Translations under genes and position numbers: made by a program
Shown here: positions 21,045-28,433 of the stretch, one piece after another
Numbering within the stretch: position 1 is the first letter of the stretch
How the letters are laid out: each line of letters starts with the position of its first letter
Notes under the pieces: generated by a model
The model's database searches: none
What the model was told of the DNA's origin: nothing
The model's input: the letters and a program-made list of their open reading frames with translations, nothing else
Source of the DNA: JBDLRH01 sp039800165
Lineage (GTDB): Bacteria > Pseudomonadota > Gammaproteobacteria > Burkholderiales > Burkholderiaceae_C
Reading direction: 5' to 3'
Length of the DNA: 28,433 nt
Assembly: GCA_039800165.1 (NCBI GenBank)
Contig: JBDLRH010000133.1
Span: 1-28,433 of the forward strand

Positions 21045-23480
21045 TCAGCCACGCAGCCGCGCACCACACCGGGCTGCCAGCGCATCGACCACCGCCTGCA
21101 CACAGGCGTCGATCTGCTCGTCGGTGAGTGTGGCCGCGTCGCTGTTGAGCGTCAAGCGCACCGCCAGGCTTTTCTCGCCGCTTTGCAATCCGCCCGACGC
21201 GGTGCCCGCCTTGGGCCGGTACACGTCAAACAGCAGCGCCGAGCGCAGCAGGCCCTGGGTGGGAGCCGCGTGGATCACCGCCATCAGCGCATCGTGCGTG
21301 ACCGACTCCTGCACGATGACCGCGATGTCGCGCTCGGCGGCCTGGAACTTCGGCACGCCACTGGCCACCGGCACCGCATGGGTCAGCACCGCGTCCAGGT
21401 CCAGTTCGAACAGCACCGGCGCCTGTGCCAGCTCGTAGCCCTGGCGCCAGCGGGGATGCAGTTCACCCACATGGCCCACGCAGCGCCCGCCCACCATCAC
21501 CCGCGCGCAGCGACCCGGGTGCAGTGCCGGATGCTGCGCCGGCTCGAACAGCGGCTGCAGTGGCGCGAACAGCCGCTGCACATGCGCTTTGGCGTCGTAG
21601 AAATCAGCCGCCGTGTCGCGCTGTGCCCACTGCTGCGGCATCGCCGGGCCGTAGATCAGGCCAGCCACGCGCAGCGGCTGGTCGAAGCCCTCCACCGTGG
21701 TGTCGGTGTTCTTCACCGAAGCGTCGCGCAGGAACACGCGCCCCACTTCGAACACCTGGACCCGTGAAGCGCGGCGATCCAGGTTGAAGCGCAGCACCTG
21801 CAGCAGCGAGCCAATCAGCGACGAACGCATCACGCTCATCTGGCTGGCGATCGGGTTGAGCAGCTGGATCGGCTTGTCGTTGCCCGCCAGCTCACGCTCC
21901 CAGCGCTCTTCGACAAAGCTGAAGTTGATGGTTTCCTGATAGCCCATCGCGGCCAGCATGCGGCGCACCGCGAAGGCGCTGCGCTGCGCCTCGGGCCGCA
22001 CGCGGGCGGTGGTCGGCGCCTTGGGCGGCGTGGTCGGCAGGTGGTCGTAGCCCACCATGCGGGCCACTTCCTCGATCAGGTCTTCCTCGATCTGCAGGTC
22101 AAAGCGGTACGGCGGCGGTGTCACCGTCACGGTCGGGCCATCCTCGCCCTCGCCTTCGGTCACCGGCAGGCCCAGGCCGCGCAGCGCATCGGCGCACTGC
22201 TTTGGGGTCAGCGGCATGCCAATCACCTTGTTGGCGCGCGCAATCCGCAGCGCCACCGGCTTGGCCTGGGGCAGATTGACCTGCGTGTCGTCGATCGGGC
22301 CCGCTTCGCCGCCGCAGATGTCCAGGATGAGCTGCGTGATGCGCTCGATGTGCTCGACCGTGGTGCTCGGGTCCACGCCGCGTTCGAAGCGGTGGCCGGC
22401 ATCGGTGGAAAAGTTGTAGCGCCGCGAGCGGCCGGCGATCGCCTTGGGCCACCAGAAGGCGGCCTCGACGTAGACGTTCTTCGTGTCGTCGGAGACGGCG
22501 GTGGCGTCGCCGCCCATGATGCCGGCGAGCGACTCGACCTGCGCATCGTCGGCGATCACGCCCACCGATTCATCGACGGTGACGGTGTTGCCGTTGAGCA
22601 GCTTGAGGGCCTCGCCCGCGCGGCCCCAGCGCACGTCCAGCGTCCCGTGGATCTTGTCGAGGTCGAAGATGTGGCTCGGCCGGCCGAACTCGAACATCAC
22701 GTAGTTGGAGATGTCCACCAGCGGCGAGACGCTGCGCTGCCCGCAGCGCGCCAGGCGCTCGACCATCCACGCCGGGGTGGTGGCGCGCGTGTTCACGCCG
22801 CGCACGATGCGCCCAGAGAAGCGGCCGCACAGGTCAGGCGCGCCAACCTTCACGGGCTGGCGGTCCGGGTGGCTCACCTTCACCGCCGGGAACGACGGCG
22901 CCTTGAGCGGCGCACCGGTGAGTGCCGCCACCTCGCGCGCAATGCCGTACACCGACAGGCAATGCGCGAGGTTGGGCGTGAGCTTCAGCGTGAACAGCGT
23001 GTCGTCGAGCTTCAGGTGCGCGCGGATGTCCTGCCCCAGCGGCGCGTCTGCGCTCAGTTCCAGCAGGCCGGCATGGTCGTCCGACAGCTTGAGTTCGCGC
23101 GCCGAGCACAGCATGCCCTGGCTTTCCACGCCGCGCAGCTTGCCAAGCTTGATCTGGAAGGGCTTGCCGTCCTCGCCCGGCGGCAGTTCGGCCCCCACCA
23201 GCGCGCAGGGCACGCGGATGCCCGGCCGCGCGTTAGGCGCGCCGCAAACGATGTTGAGCAGCGCGCCCTGCCCCACATCCACCTGGCACACGCGCAGGCG
23301 GTCGGCGTTGGGGTGCTGCACCGCCTCCTTGATCTCGCCCACCACCACCTCGGTGAAAGGCGGCGCCACGGGGCGGAGTTCTTCCACCTCCAGGCCTGCC
23401 ATGGTCAGGGTGTCGGCCAGTTGCTGGGTGCTCAGCGGCGGATTGCAGAACTCGCGCAGCCAGGATTCCGGGAATTGCAT
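21045..23480 (-). CDS. pheT: Phenylalanine-tRNA ligase beta subunit
   Basis: The product is 811 residues, a full-length bacterial PheT. In order it has an N-terminal EMAP-II-like tRNA-binding domain (about 39-150, VVVGEIKEAVQHPNADRLRVCQVD), the B3/B4 editing domain that removes misacylated Tyr, the B5 domain, a catalytic-like core and the C-terminal ferredoxin-fold anticodon-binding domain (about 710-810). It forms an alpha2-beta2 enzyme with PheS, which charges tRNA-Phe. It starts 25 nt after the pheS stop with only a weak AAGAGA sequence upstream, which fits translational coupling. Confidence 0.98.
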   Translation of the reverse strand: MQFPESWLREFCNPPLSTQQLADTLTMAGLEVEELRPVAPPFTEVVVGEIKEAVQHPNADRLRVCQVDVGQGALLNIVCGAPNARPGIRVPCALVGAELPPGEDGKPFQIKLGKLRGVESQGMLCSARELKLSDDHAGLLELSADAPLGQDIRAHLKLDDTLFTLKLTPNLAHCLSVYGIAREVAALTGAPLKAPSFPAVKVSHPDRQPVKVGAPDLCGRFSGRIVRGVNTRATTPAWMVERLARCGQRSVSPLVDISNYVMFEFGRPSHIFDLDKIHGTLDVRWGRAGEALKLLNGNTVTVDESVGVIADDAQVESLAGIMGGDATAVSDDTKNVYVEAAFWWPKAIAGRSRRYNFSTDAGHRFERGVDPSTTVEHIERITQLILDICGGEAGPIDDTQVNLPQAKPVALRIARANKVIGMPLTPKQCADALRGLGLPVTEGEGEDGPTVTVTPPPYRFDLQIEEDLIEEVARMVGYDHLPTTPPKAPTTARVRPEAQRSAFAVRRMLAAMGYQETINFSFVEERWERELAGNDKPIQLLNPIASQMSVMRSSLIGSLLQVLRFNLDRRASRVQVFEVGRVFLRDASVKNTDTTVEGFDQPLRVAGLIYGPAMPQQWAQRDTAADFYDAKAHVQRLFAPLQPLFEPAQHPALHPGRCARVMVGGRCVGHVGELHPRWRQGYELAQAPVLFELDLDAVLTHAVPVASGVPKFQAAERDIAVIVQESVTHDALMAVIHAAPTQGLLRSALLFDVYRPKAGTASGGLQSGEKSLAVRLTLNSDAATLTDEQIDACVQAVVDALAARCGARLRG

Positions 23481-23505
23481 CGCGTGGGTCTCTTGCGGTG
23501 GACCG

Positions 23506-24543
23506 TTACTGGAACTGCGACAAAAAGCGCAGGTCGCCGTCGAAAAACAGGCGCAGGTCGTTGACGCCGTAGCGCAGCATGGTCAGCCGGTCGGGCCCCA
23601 TGCCGAATGCAAAACCGATGAAGCGCTCCGGGTCCAGGCCCATGTTGCGCACCACGTTCGGATGCACCTGCCCTGAGCCCGCCACCTCCAGCCAGCGACC
23701 CGCCAGCGGCCCGGTCTGGAACTGGATATCGATCTCGGCGCTGGGCTCGGTGAACGGAAAGAAGCTCGGGCGAAAGCGCAGCACCAGGTCATCGCTTTCG
23801 AAGAAGGTGCGGCAGAAGTCGGTGAAGACGACCTTCAGGTCCTTGAAGGACACCTCTTCGCCGATCCACAGGCCTTCGCACTGGTGAAACATGGGCGAGT
23901 GGGTGGCGTCGCTGTCCACACGATAGGTGCGACCCGGCGCGATCACGCGGATCTCGGGCATGCCCTTGCCGGCGTCCAGCCGCGCGCGGTGCCGCTTGAC
24001 ATGCTGCACCGCATGCCGGATCTGCATCGGGCTGGTGTGGGTGCGCAGCAGGTAGCCGCCTTCGACGTAGAAGGTGTCATGCATCGAACGCGCGGGATGG
24101 TCCTCAGGCGTGTTCAGTGCGGTGAAGTTGAACCAGTCGGTCTCGATCTCGGGGCCCTGCGCCACCTCAAAGCCCATCGAACCAAAGATGGCCTCGATGC
24201 GCTCGAGCGTGAGCGACACCGGGTGCAATCCGCCCTGCGCCTGCGCGCGGCCTGGCAGCGTGACGTCCAGCGCCTCGGCCTTGAGCTGTGCCTCGAGTTC
24301 GGCGTCGGCCAGTCCCTGGCGCCGCGCGCTCAGTGCGGCCTCGATCGCCTGCTTGGCCAGGTTGATCGCCGCGCCACGGGTCTTCTTCTCGTCGACGCTG
24401 AGGGCGGCCATGCCTTTCATCAGCTCGGTGATGCGGCCGGCCTTGCCAAGGAACTGCGCCTTGGCATTCTCGAGCTCGGTCGGCGTGGCGGCCTGCGCAA
24501 AGCTGCGCTGCGCCTGATCGACGATGGAGTCCAGTTCGTTCAT
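23506..24543 (-). CDS. pheS: Phenylalanine-tRNA ligase alpha subunit
   Basis: The product is 345 residues. An N-terminal coiled coil (about 1-90) is followed by the class II catalytic core: motif 1 region GFEVAQGPEIETDWFNFTALN, motif 2 around THTSPMQIR and CEGLWIGEEVSF, and motif 3 in FAFGMGPDRLTMLRYGV. It activates phenylalanine with ATP and transfers it to tRNA-Phe. The ATG has GAGG 6 nt upstream. The 117-nt gap from rplT contains a long hairpin that may modulate read-through into pheST. Confidence 0.98.
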   Translation of the reverse strand: MNELDSIVDQAQRSFAQAATPTELENAKAQFLGKAGRITELMKGMAALSVDEKKTRGAAINLAKQAIEAALSARRQGLADAELEAQLKAEALDVTLPGRAQAQGGLHPVSLTLERIEAIFGSMGFEVAQGPEIETDWFNFTALNTPEDHPARSMHDTFYVEGGYLLRTHTSPMQIRHAVQHVKRHRARLDAGKGMPEIRVIAPGRTYRVDSDATHSPMFHQCEGLWIGEEVSFKDLKVVFTDFCRTFFESDDLVLRFRPSFFPFTEPSAEIDIQFQTGPLAGRWLEVAGSGQVHPNVVRNMGLDPERFIGFAFGMGPDRLTMLRYGVNDLRLFFDGDLRFLSQFQ

Positions 24544-24575
24544 TCGCGTCCTCGAAGACGGACCTCGGAAAGCAA

Positions 24576-24607
24576 CAGGGGCCAGCGCCTTGTGGCACCA
24601 GCCCCTG
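24576..24607 (-). promoter_or_regulatory. Long hairpin between rplT and pheS, possible attenuator
   Basis: On the minus strand CAGGGGC and GCCCCTG form the outer stem. An inner stem TGGTGCC/GGCGCTG (with G-U pairs) around an ACAA loop makes about 14 bp in all. The following TTGCTTTCC is only a partial T run, so termination would be incomplete. It lies 33 nt upstream of the pheS ATG. I see no Phe-rich leader peptide next to it. Confidence 0.5.
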
Positions 24608-24660
24608 CCGGGATGCGTGAGGGCCGCGCCGCGCGGGGCGGCGGCGGCCTTCAGAGCCGA

Positions 24661-25020
24661 TCAGGCTGCCAGCTTGGCCTTGACCTGCTGCACGATGCCG
24701 GCAAAGGCCGCCTTGTCGTGCACGGCGATATCGGCCAGCACCTTGCGGTCGATGGCGATGCCGGCCTTGCGGATGCCGTTGGCGAACTGGCTGTAGGTCA
24801 GGCCCAGTTCACGCGCAGCCGCATTGATACGGGCGATCCACAGCTGGCGGAAGACGCGCTTCTTGGCGCGGCGGTCGCGATAGGCGTACTGGCCGGCCTT
24901 CATCACCGCCTGCTTGGCGATGCGGAAGACATTGCCGCGGCGACCGCGGAAACCCTTGGCCAGGGCGAGGACTTTCTTGTGACGTGCGCGGGCGGTGACG
25001 CCGCGTTTGACGCGAGGCAT
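24661..25020 (-). CDS. rplT: 50S ribosomal protein L20
   Basis: The product is 119 residues, the usual length. It begins MPRVKRGVTARARHKKVLALAKGFRGRRGN, the long basic N-terminal tail that threads into 23S rRNA, followed by the globular domain with FRQLWIARINAAARELGLTYS. L20 is needed for early 50S assembly and in E. coli represses its own operon by binding the rpmI leader. AGGAG precedes the ATG. It follows rpmI by 26 nt. Confidence 0.98.
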   Translation of the reverse strand: MPRVKRGVTARARHKKVLALAKGFRGRRGNVFRIAKQAVMKAGQYAYRDRRAKKRVFRQLWIARINAAARELGLTYSQFANGIRKAGIAIDRKVLADIAVHDKAAFAGIVQQVKAKLAA

Positions 25021-25046
25021 GTGTGTTCTCCTGGTTCGTCAGTGGG

Positions 25047-25250
25047 TCAGATGCCGGTGCCGGGCAGCATCGCTGCCATCGAGGCCATGTTGGTCTCGTG
25101 CACGGACACGGCGCCGCGCAGGTGGCGCTTGTTCTTGGTGGTCTTCTTGGTCAGGATGTGACGCTTGAAGGCCTGACCGCGCTTGACGGTGCCGCCGGGA
25201 CGAACGCGAAAACGCTTCTTCGCGCTGCTCTTGGTCTTCATTTTGGGCAT
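25047..25250 (-). CDS. rpmI: 50S ribosomal protein L35
   Basis: The product is 67 residues, starting MPKMKTKSSAKKRFRV and continuing with a Lys/Arg-rich sequence (KRGQAFKRHILTKKTTKNKRHLRG) typical of L35. The ATG at 25250 has a strong AAGGAG sequence upstream. The frame is open further upstream to 25349, but that extension is not part of L35. It has a short unusual C-terminal tail (MASMAAMLPGTGI). It forms an operon with infC and rplT. Confidence 0.96.
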   Translation of the reverse strand: MPKMKTKSSAKKRFRVRPGGTVKRGQAFKRHILTKKTTKNKRHLRGAVSVHETNMASMAAMLPGTGI

Positions 25251-25396
25251 GTGAATGCTCCTTCTTGTGTTGTGCTCGTGAGGCGCCGCAGCAACCAGCC
25301 GCGGTCTTGATGGCCCCGAGCCACGAATTGCCGCTGAGCCGGCGACCAACCGGCAGGCGGCGGGACCGAAGTCCCTTGAACCTTCCCGAACTGCCC
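25251..25396 (-). promoter_or_regulatory. infC-rpmI intergenic leader with two hairpins (possible L20 control region)
   Basis: This 146-nt gap carries, in the sense direction, GGGACTTCGGTCCC (25375-25362), a stem capped by a very stable C(UUCG)G tetraloop. GCCGG/CCGGC (25354-25338) with a 7-nt loop follows. Neither has a T run. In E. coli L20 binds structured RNA ahead of rpmI to repress rpmI-rplT; a similar role here is inference. Confidence 0.4.
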
Positions 25397-25999
25397 TCAG
25401 GCCGTGGCCGCCGGAGCGGCCTGGCCTGCAGCTGCCTTGGGAGCGACAGCCACCTTCTTGCGACCCGGCGCGATCATCATGATCATCTGCCGCCCCTCGA
25501 GCTTGGGGAACTGCTCGACCACGATGGCCTCGCCCAGATCGTCACGGATGCGCTGCAACAGCGCCATTCCGATTTCCTGGTGCGTGATCTCGCGGCCCCG
25601 AAAGCGCAGCGTGATCTTGCACTTGTCGCCGTCATCCAGAAACCTCCGGATGTTGCGCATCTTGATGTTGTAGTCACCGTCATCGGTGCCAGGACGAAAC
25701 TTGATCTCCTTGACCTCGATGATCTTTTGCTTGGCTTTCGCTTCCGCGGCCTTCTTCTGTTCCTGGTACTTGAACTTGCCGTAGTCCATCAGCCGGCAGA
25801 CCGGCGGGACAGCGGTGGCAGCGATTTCAACCAGATCCACGTCCAGCTCGCCGGCCATCCTGAGGGCTTCTGCCAGGCTGACAATGCCCAGCGGTTCGTT
25901 CTCGGGTCCGCTCAGGCGGACTTCCGGGGCCATGATCTCCCGGTTCAGGCGGTGCTTGCGTTCCTCGCGCTGGCGGCGGTCGCGAAATTCAGTAGCGAT
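25397..25999 (-). CDS. infC: Translation initiation factor IF-3 with AUC start codon
   Basis: The product is 200 residues when started at ATC 25999 (ATEFRDRRQREERKHRLNREIMAPEVRLSG). It has the IF3 N-domain, the linker helix YQEQKKAAEAKAKQK and the C-domain with EIKFRPGTDDGDYNIKMRN and KCKITLRFRGRE. A short Ala-rich tail (about 185-200) ends the protein. The first in-frame ATG (25933) would delete the conserved KHRLNREI segment, so a non-AUG start is needed. ATC at 25999 is preceded at 8 nt by GAGAGG and lies 22 nt after the thrS stop. IF3 rejects non-AUG starts, and in E. coli an AUU start lets IF3 repress its own synthesis; the same feedback is expected here. Confidence 0.93.
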   Translation of the reverse strand: MATEFRDRRQREERKHRLNREIMAPEVRLSGPENEPLGIVSLAEALRMAGELDVDLVEIAATAVPPVCRLMDYGKFKYQEQKKAAEAKAKQKIIEVKEIKFRPGTDDGDYNIKMRNIRRFLDDGDKCKITLRFRGREITHQEIGMALLQRIRDDLGEAIVVEQFPKLEGRQMIMMIAPGRKKVAVAPKAAAGQAAPAATA

Positions 26000-26007
26000 G
26001 GTATGAA

Positions 26008-26013
26008 CCTCTC
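26008..26013 (-). promoter_or_regulatory. Shine-Dalgarno sequence that fixes the AUC start of infC
   Basis: GAGAGG on the minus strand lies 8 nt upstream of ATC at 25999, and no ATG, GTG or TTG is placed suitably behind it. Confidence 0.75.
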
Positions 26014-26021
26014 AAAAATCC

Positions 26022-27929
26022 TCAGTGCTTGTTGGCGATGGCGTCGGAGAGCCTTTGTGCAAAGGCGTCCAGCGACATCACGCCGAGGTCCTGATTGCCC
26101 CGGGCACGCACGGCCACCATGCCGGCAGCCATCTCTTTGTCGCCCACCACCGCAATGAACGGCAGCTTTTGCAACGCGTGCTCCCGTATTTTATACGTGA
26201 TTTTCTCGTTGCGCAGGTCGGTTTCGACCCTAAGCCCTTGATTTTGCAGCGTTTTCGCGACTTGACGGGCGTAATCGGCCTGCGCGTCGGTGATATTGAG
26301 CACCGCCACCTGCACCGGCGCCAGCCAGGTCGGCAAGGCGCCGGCGTGCTGCTCGATCAGGATGCCGATGAAGCGCTCCATGCTGCCGACGATGGCGCGG
26401 TGCAGCATCACCGGCCGGTGGCGGGCGCCGTCTTCGCCCACGTATTCGGCGTCCAGCCGCTCGGGCATCGAGAAATCGACCTGGATGGTTCCGCACTGCC
26501 ACTGCCGGCCGATCGCGTCCTTCAGGGTGTATTCGATCTTCGGGCCATAGAAGGCGCCGTCGCCCGGGGCGATGACGAATTCGCAGCCCGAAGCGCGCAG
26601 GCTTTCCATCAGCGCGTGCTCGGCCTTGTCCCAGCTCTCGTCCGAGCCGATGCGCGCCGCCGGGCGGGTGGCCACCTTGTAGATGATGTCGGTAAAGCCG
26701 AAGTCCTTGTACACCCGCTGCAGCAGCGAGGTGTAGGCCAGGCACTCGGGCAGGATCTGGTCTTCGGTGCAGAAGATGTGGCCGTCATCCTGGGTGAAGC
26801 CGCGCACCCGCATGATGCCGTGCAGGCCCCCGGTGGGCTCGTTGCGGTGGCACTGGCCGAATTCGCCGTAGCGCAGCGGCAGGTCGCGGTAGCTCTTGAC
26901 GCCCTGCTTGAAGATCAGGATGTGGCCCGGGCAGTTCATCGGCTTGAGCGCATAGTCGCGCTTTTCCGACTCGGTGGTGAACATGTTCTCGCGGTACTTG
27001 TCCCAGTGGCCGGTCTTCTCCCACAGGGTCTTGTCCAGCAGCTGCGGGCCCTTGACCTCGTGGTAGCCGTTGTCGCGGTACACGCGGCGCATGTACTGCT
27101 CGACTTCCTGCCACACGGCCCAGCCCTTGGGGTGCCAGAACACCACGCCGGGCGCGTGATCGTCGATGTGGAACAGGTCGAGTTCGCGGCCGAGCTTGCG
27201 GTGGTCGCGCTTCTCGGCCTCTTCCAGCTGCGTCAGGTACTGCTGCAGGTCTTCCTTGCTGGCCCAGGCGGTGCCGTAGACGCGCTGCAGCATCTCGTTG
27301 CGGTGGTCGCCGCGCCAGTAGGCACCGGCCACCTTCATCAGCTTGAAGTGCTTGAGCTTGCCGGTGCTCGGCACGTGCGGGCCGCGGCACAGGTCTTCAA
27401 AACCACCCTCGCGGTACAGGCTTACGTCCTCGCCGGCCGGGATGCTGCCGATGATCTCAGCCTTGTAGTGCTCGCCCATCGCCTTGAAGTGCGCCACCGC
27501 CTCGTCGCGCGGCAGCACGCGGCGCACCACCGGCTCGTCCTTGGCGGCCAGTTCGGCCATGCGCTTTTCGATCGCAGCCAGGTCCTCGGGCGTGAACGGG
27601 CGCTTGTAGGAGAAGTCGTAATAAAAGCCGTTCTCGATCACCGGGCCGATGGTCACCTGCGCGTCGGGAAAGAGTTCCTTCACCGCATAGGCCAGCAGGT
27701 GCGCGGTGGAGTGGCGGATCACCTCCAGCCCGTCGGCATCCTTGGCGGTGACGATGGCAAGCTTCGCGTCTTTGTCGATGACGAAGCTGGTGTCGACCAC
27801 GCGGTCGTCCACCTTGCCGGCCAGCGCGGCCTTGGCCAGGCCCGCGCCGATGGATGCGGCGACGTCGGCCACGGTGACCGGTGCATCAAAGGCGCGCTGC
27901 GAGCCGTCGGGCAATGTGATGTTGGGCAT
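26022..27929 (-). CDS. thrS: Threonine-tRNA ligase
   Basis: The product is 635 residues, full length. It has an N-terminal TGS domain (1-62), an editing domain with the zinc-like HSTAHLLAYAV (about 73-83) that removes Ser from tRNA-Thr, and a class II core. The core holds the zinc ligand Cys in KPMNCPGHILIF, motif 2 in FGQCHRNEPTGGLHGIMRVRGFTQDD and motif 3 in HRAIVGSMERFIGIL. The C-terminal anticodon-binding domain starts around APVQVAVLNI. It charges tRNA-Thr. It is the first gene of the thrS-infC-rpmI-rplT-pheST-ihfA block, with a structured leader upstream. Confidence 0.98.
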   Translation of the reverse strand: MPNITLPDGSQRAFDAPVTVADVAASIGAGLAKAALAGKVDDRVVDTSFVIDKDAKLAIVTAKDADGLEVIRHSTAHLLAYAVKELFPDAQVTIGPVIENGFYYDFSYKRPFTPEDLAAIEKRMAELAAKDEPVVRRVLPRDEAVAHFKAMGEHYKAEIIGSIPAGEDVSLYREGGFEDLCRGPHVPSTGKLKHFKLMKVAGAYWRGDHRNEMLQRVYGTAWASKEDLQQYLTQLEEAEKRDHRKLGRELDLFHIDDHAPGVVFWHPKGWAVWQEVEQYMRRVYRDNGYHEVKGPQLLDKTLWEKTGHWDKYRENMFTTESEKRDYALKPMNCPGHILIFKQGVKSYRDLPLRYGEFGQCHRNEPTGGLHGIMRVRGFTQDDGHIFCTEDQILPECLAYTSLLQRVYKDFGFTDIIYKVATRPAARIGSDESWDKAEHALMESLRASGCEFVIAPGDGAFYGPKIEYTLKDAIGRQWQCGTIQVDFSMPERLDAEYVGEDGARHRPVMLHRAIVGSMERFIGILIEQHAGALPTWLAPVQVAVLNITDAQADYARQVAKTLQNQGLRVETDLRNEKITYKIREHALQKLPFIAVVGDKEMAAGMVAVRARGNQDLGVMSLDAFAQRLSDAIANKH

Positions 27930-27962
27930 GTCGGTTTAGTCAGGGGGATTCAGGCGGGCAAC

Positions 27963-27986
27963 AAAAAGCGCGGACCAGGCCGCGCT
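27963..27986 (-). terminator. Terminator-like hairpin in the thrS leader (possible attenuator)
   Basis: On the minus strand AGCGCGG (27986-27980) pairs with CCGCGCT (27973-27967) around a 6-nt loop and is followed by a T run (27966-27963). It stands 33 nt before the thrS ATG, after the separate aceA terminator, so it would interrupt only transcripts heading into thrS. Confidence 0.6.
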
Positions 27987-28031
27987 CGTGTGAGAAAAAG
28001 CAGGAACCACGCAGGTGCGACGGTGCCAGCC

Positions 28032-28076
28032 TCAACGGGCGGCGACAACAACCTCCGACGACGTTCGCGGTGTCAT
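28032..28076 (-). CDS. Candidate 14-residue leader peptide upstream of thrS
   Basis: ATG at 28076 opens a 14-codon frame reading MTPRTSSEVVVAAR, ending in TGA. It holds two Thr codons (ACA and ACG, at positions 2 and 5) and a run of three Val codons. GAAAGG lies about 10 nt upstream of the ATG. It ends about 45 nt before the terminator-like hairpin. The CCGCG between its two Thr codons is complementary to CGCGG in that hairpin's left arm. No promoter is clear, and TTATGA at its start could instead be a -10 box, so this is only a candidate. Confidence 0.25.
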   Translation of the reverse strand: MTPRTSSEVVVAAR

Positions 28077-28131
28077 AACCGGCGTGCCTTTCTCGCTCTT
28101 GCTGGTGTGCAGAAGGCCCGAATTTTCCCAT

Positions 28132-28158
28132 AAAAAAGCCCGGGGCATGCCCCGGGCT
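28132..28158 (-). terminator. Rho-independent terminator of aceA
   Basis: The perfect 22-nt palindrome AGCCCGGGGC-AT-GCCCCGGGCT (28158-28137) is followed on the minus strand by a T run (28137-28132), 46 nt after the aceA stop. Confidence 0.95.
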
Positions 28159-28204
28159 GGGTCGATCGCGCCGTGGATCGCGCCACGCCAGGCGCGATGC
28201 GCGA

Positions 28205-28433
28205 TCAGTGGAACTGCTCTTCCTCGGTCGAGCCGGTCAGCGCCTTCACGCTGGACGAGCCGCCCTGGATCACGGTGGTCACGTCGTCGAAGTAACCCGC
28301 GCCGACTTCCTGCTGGTGCGACACGAAGGTGTAGCCCTGCTCGCGCGCCTTGAACTCGGGCTCCTGCACCATGTTCACGTAGTGCTTCATGCCCTCGCCG
28401 CGGGCGTAGGCGTGTGCGAACTGGAAGGTGTTG
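28205..28433 (-). CDS. aceA: Isocitrate lyase, C-terminal part (5' end beyond right edge)
   Basis: The last 75 residues are present. NTFQFAHAYARGEGMKHYVNMVQ, REQGYTFVSHQQEVGAGYFD and the end GSSSVKALTGSTEEEQFH match the C-terminus of bacterial isocitrate lyase, including the STEEEQF/H tail. The enzyme splits isocitrate into glyoxylate and succinate, the first step of the glyoxylate shunt, in the cytosol. The active-site region is off the window. It is followed by its own strong terminator and lies upstream of thrS in the same direction. Confidence 0.95.
   Translation of the reverse strand, partial: NTFQFAHAYARGEGMKHYVNMVQEPEFKAREQGYTFVSHQQEVGAGYFDDVTTVIQGGSSSVKALTGSTEEEQFH

Noticed and set aside
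1..28433. CRISPR array, prophage, insertion sequence or defence system
   Set aside because: No regularly spaced repeats, transposase, integrase, Cas, nuclease or toxin-like genes were seen; gene content and composition are uniform core chromosome.

Overview
This window looks like the chromosome of a GC-rich betaproteobacterium of the order Burkholderiales (Comamonadaceae / Sphaerotilaceae-like). The reasons are the very high G+C third positions, a pyruvate dehydrogenase operon whose E3 carries its own lipoyl domain (as in Ralstonia and Neisseria), the conserved block thrS-infC-rpmI-rplT-pheS-pheT-ihfA-merR-tRNA-Pro, and a small Tat-exported high-potential iron-sulfur protein. Nearly everything is core chromosome. 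I see no prophage, transposase, CRISPR array, toxin-antitoxin pair or defence gene.

Left part (1-9.6 kb). A minus-strand set encodes a fumarylpyruvate/fumarylacetoacetate hydrolase, a glutathione-dependent maleylpyruvate/maleylacetoacetate isomerase and a YfiH/PgeF-type oxidase cut by the window edge. Divergent from it on the plus strand are a zinc-ribbon Nudix hydrolase and then a HiPIP gene with its own promoter and a strong terminator. The minus-strand aceE-aceF-lpdA operon follows, encoding the whole pyruvate dehydrogenase complex. A REP-like hairpin sits between aceF and lpdA.

Middle (9.6-20.1 kb). Divergent from aceE is a plus-strand run of five genes: a membrane PAS sensor histidine kinase, a FixJ-type response regulator, folD, an M3 oligopeptidase and an exported DUF4124-glutaredoxin protein. 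Three of its four junctions are ATGA overlaps. Next come rpiA (minus), pyrD (plus), an FAD-dependent oxidoreductase of the L-2-hydroxyglutarate oxidase type (minus), a tiny membrane-protein ORF and tRNA-Pro(GGG).

Right part (20.1-28.4 kb). The translation block lies entirely on the minus strand, in transcription order thrS, infC (start codon AUC), rpmI, rplT, pheS, pheT, ihfA and a MerR-type regulator. Upstream of thrS is a leader with a small ORF and a terminator-like hairpin, then the terminator and C-terminus of isocitrate lyase (aceA), which runs off the right edge.

The observations most worth checking are regulatory: the AUC start of infC, the thrS leader, a repeated arrangement of -10 box, 6-7 nt and ATG that suggests leaderless mRNAs, a palindrome inside the promoter spacer of the MerR gene, a two-component system facing the PDH operon across a region with an operator-like palindrome, and the REP-like element inside that operon. 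I did not find a clearly new multi-gene system.
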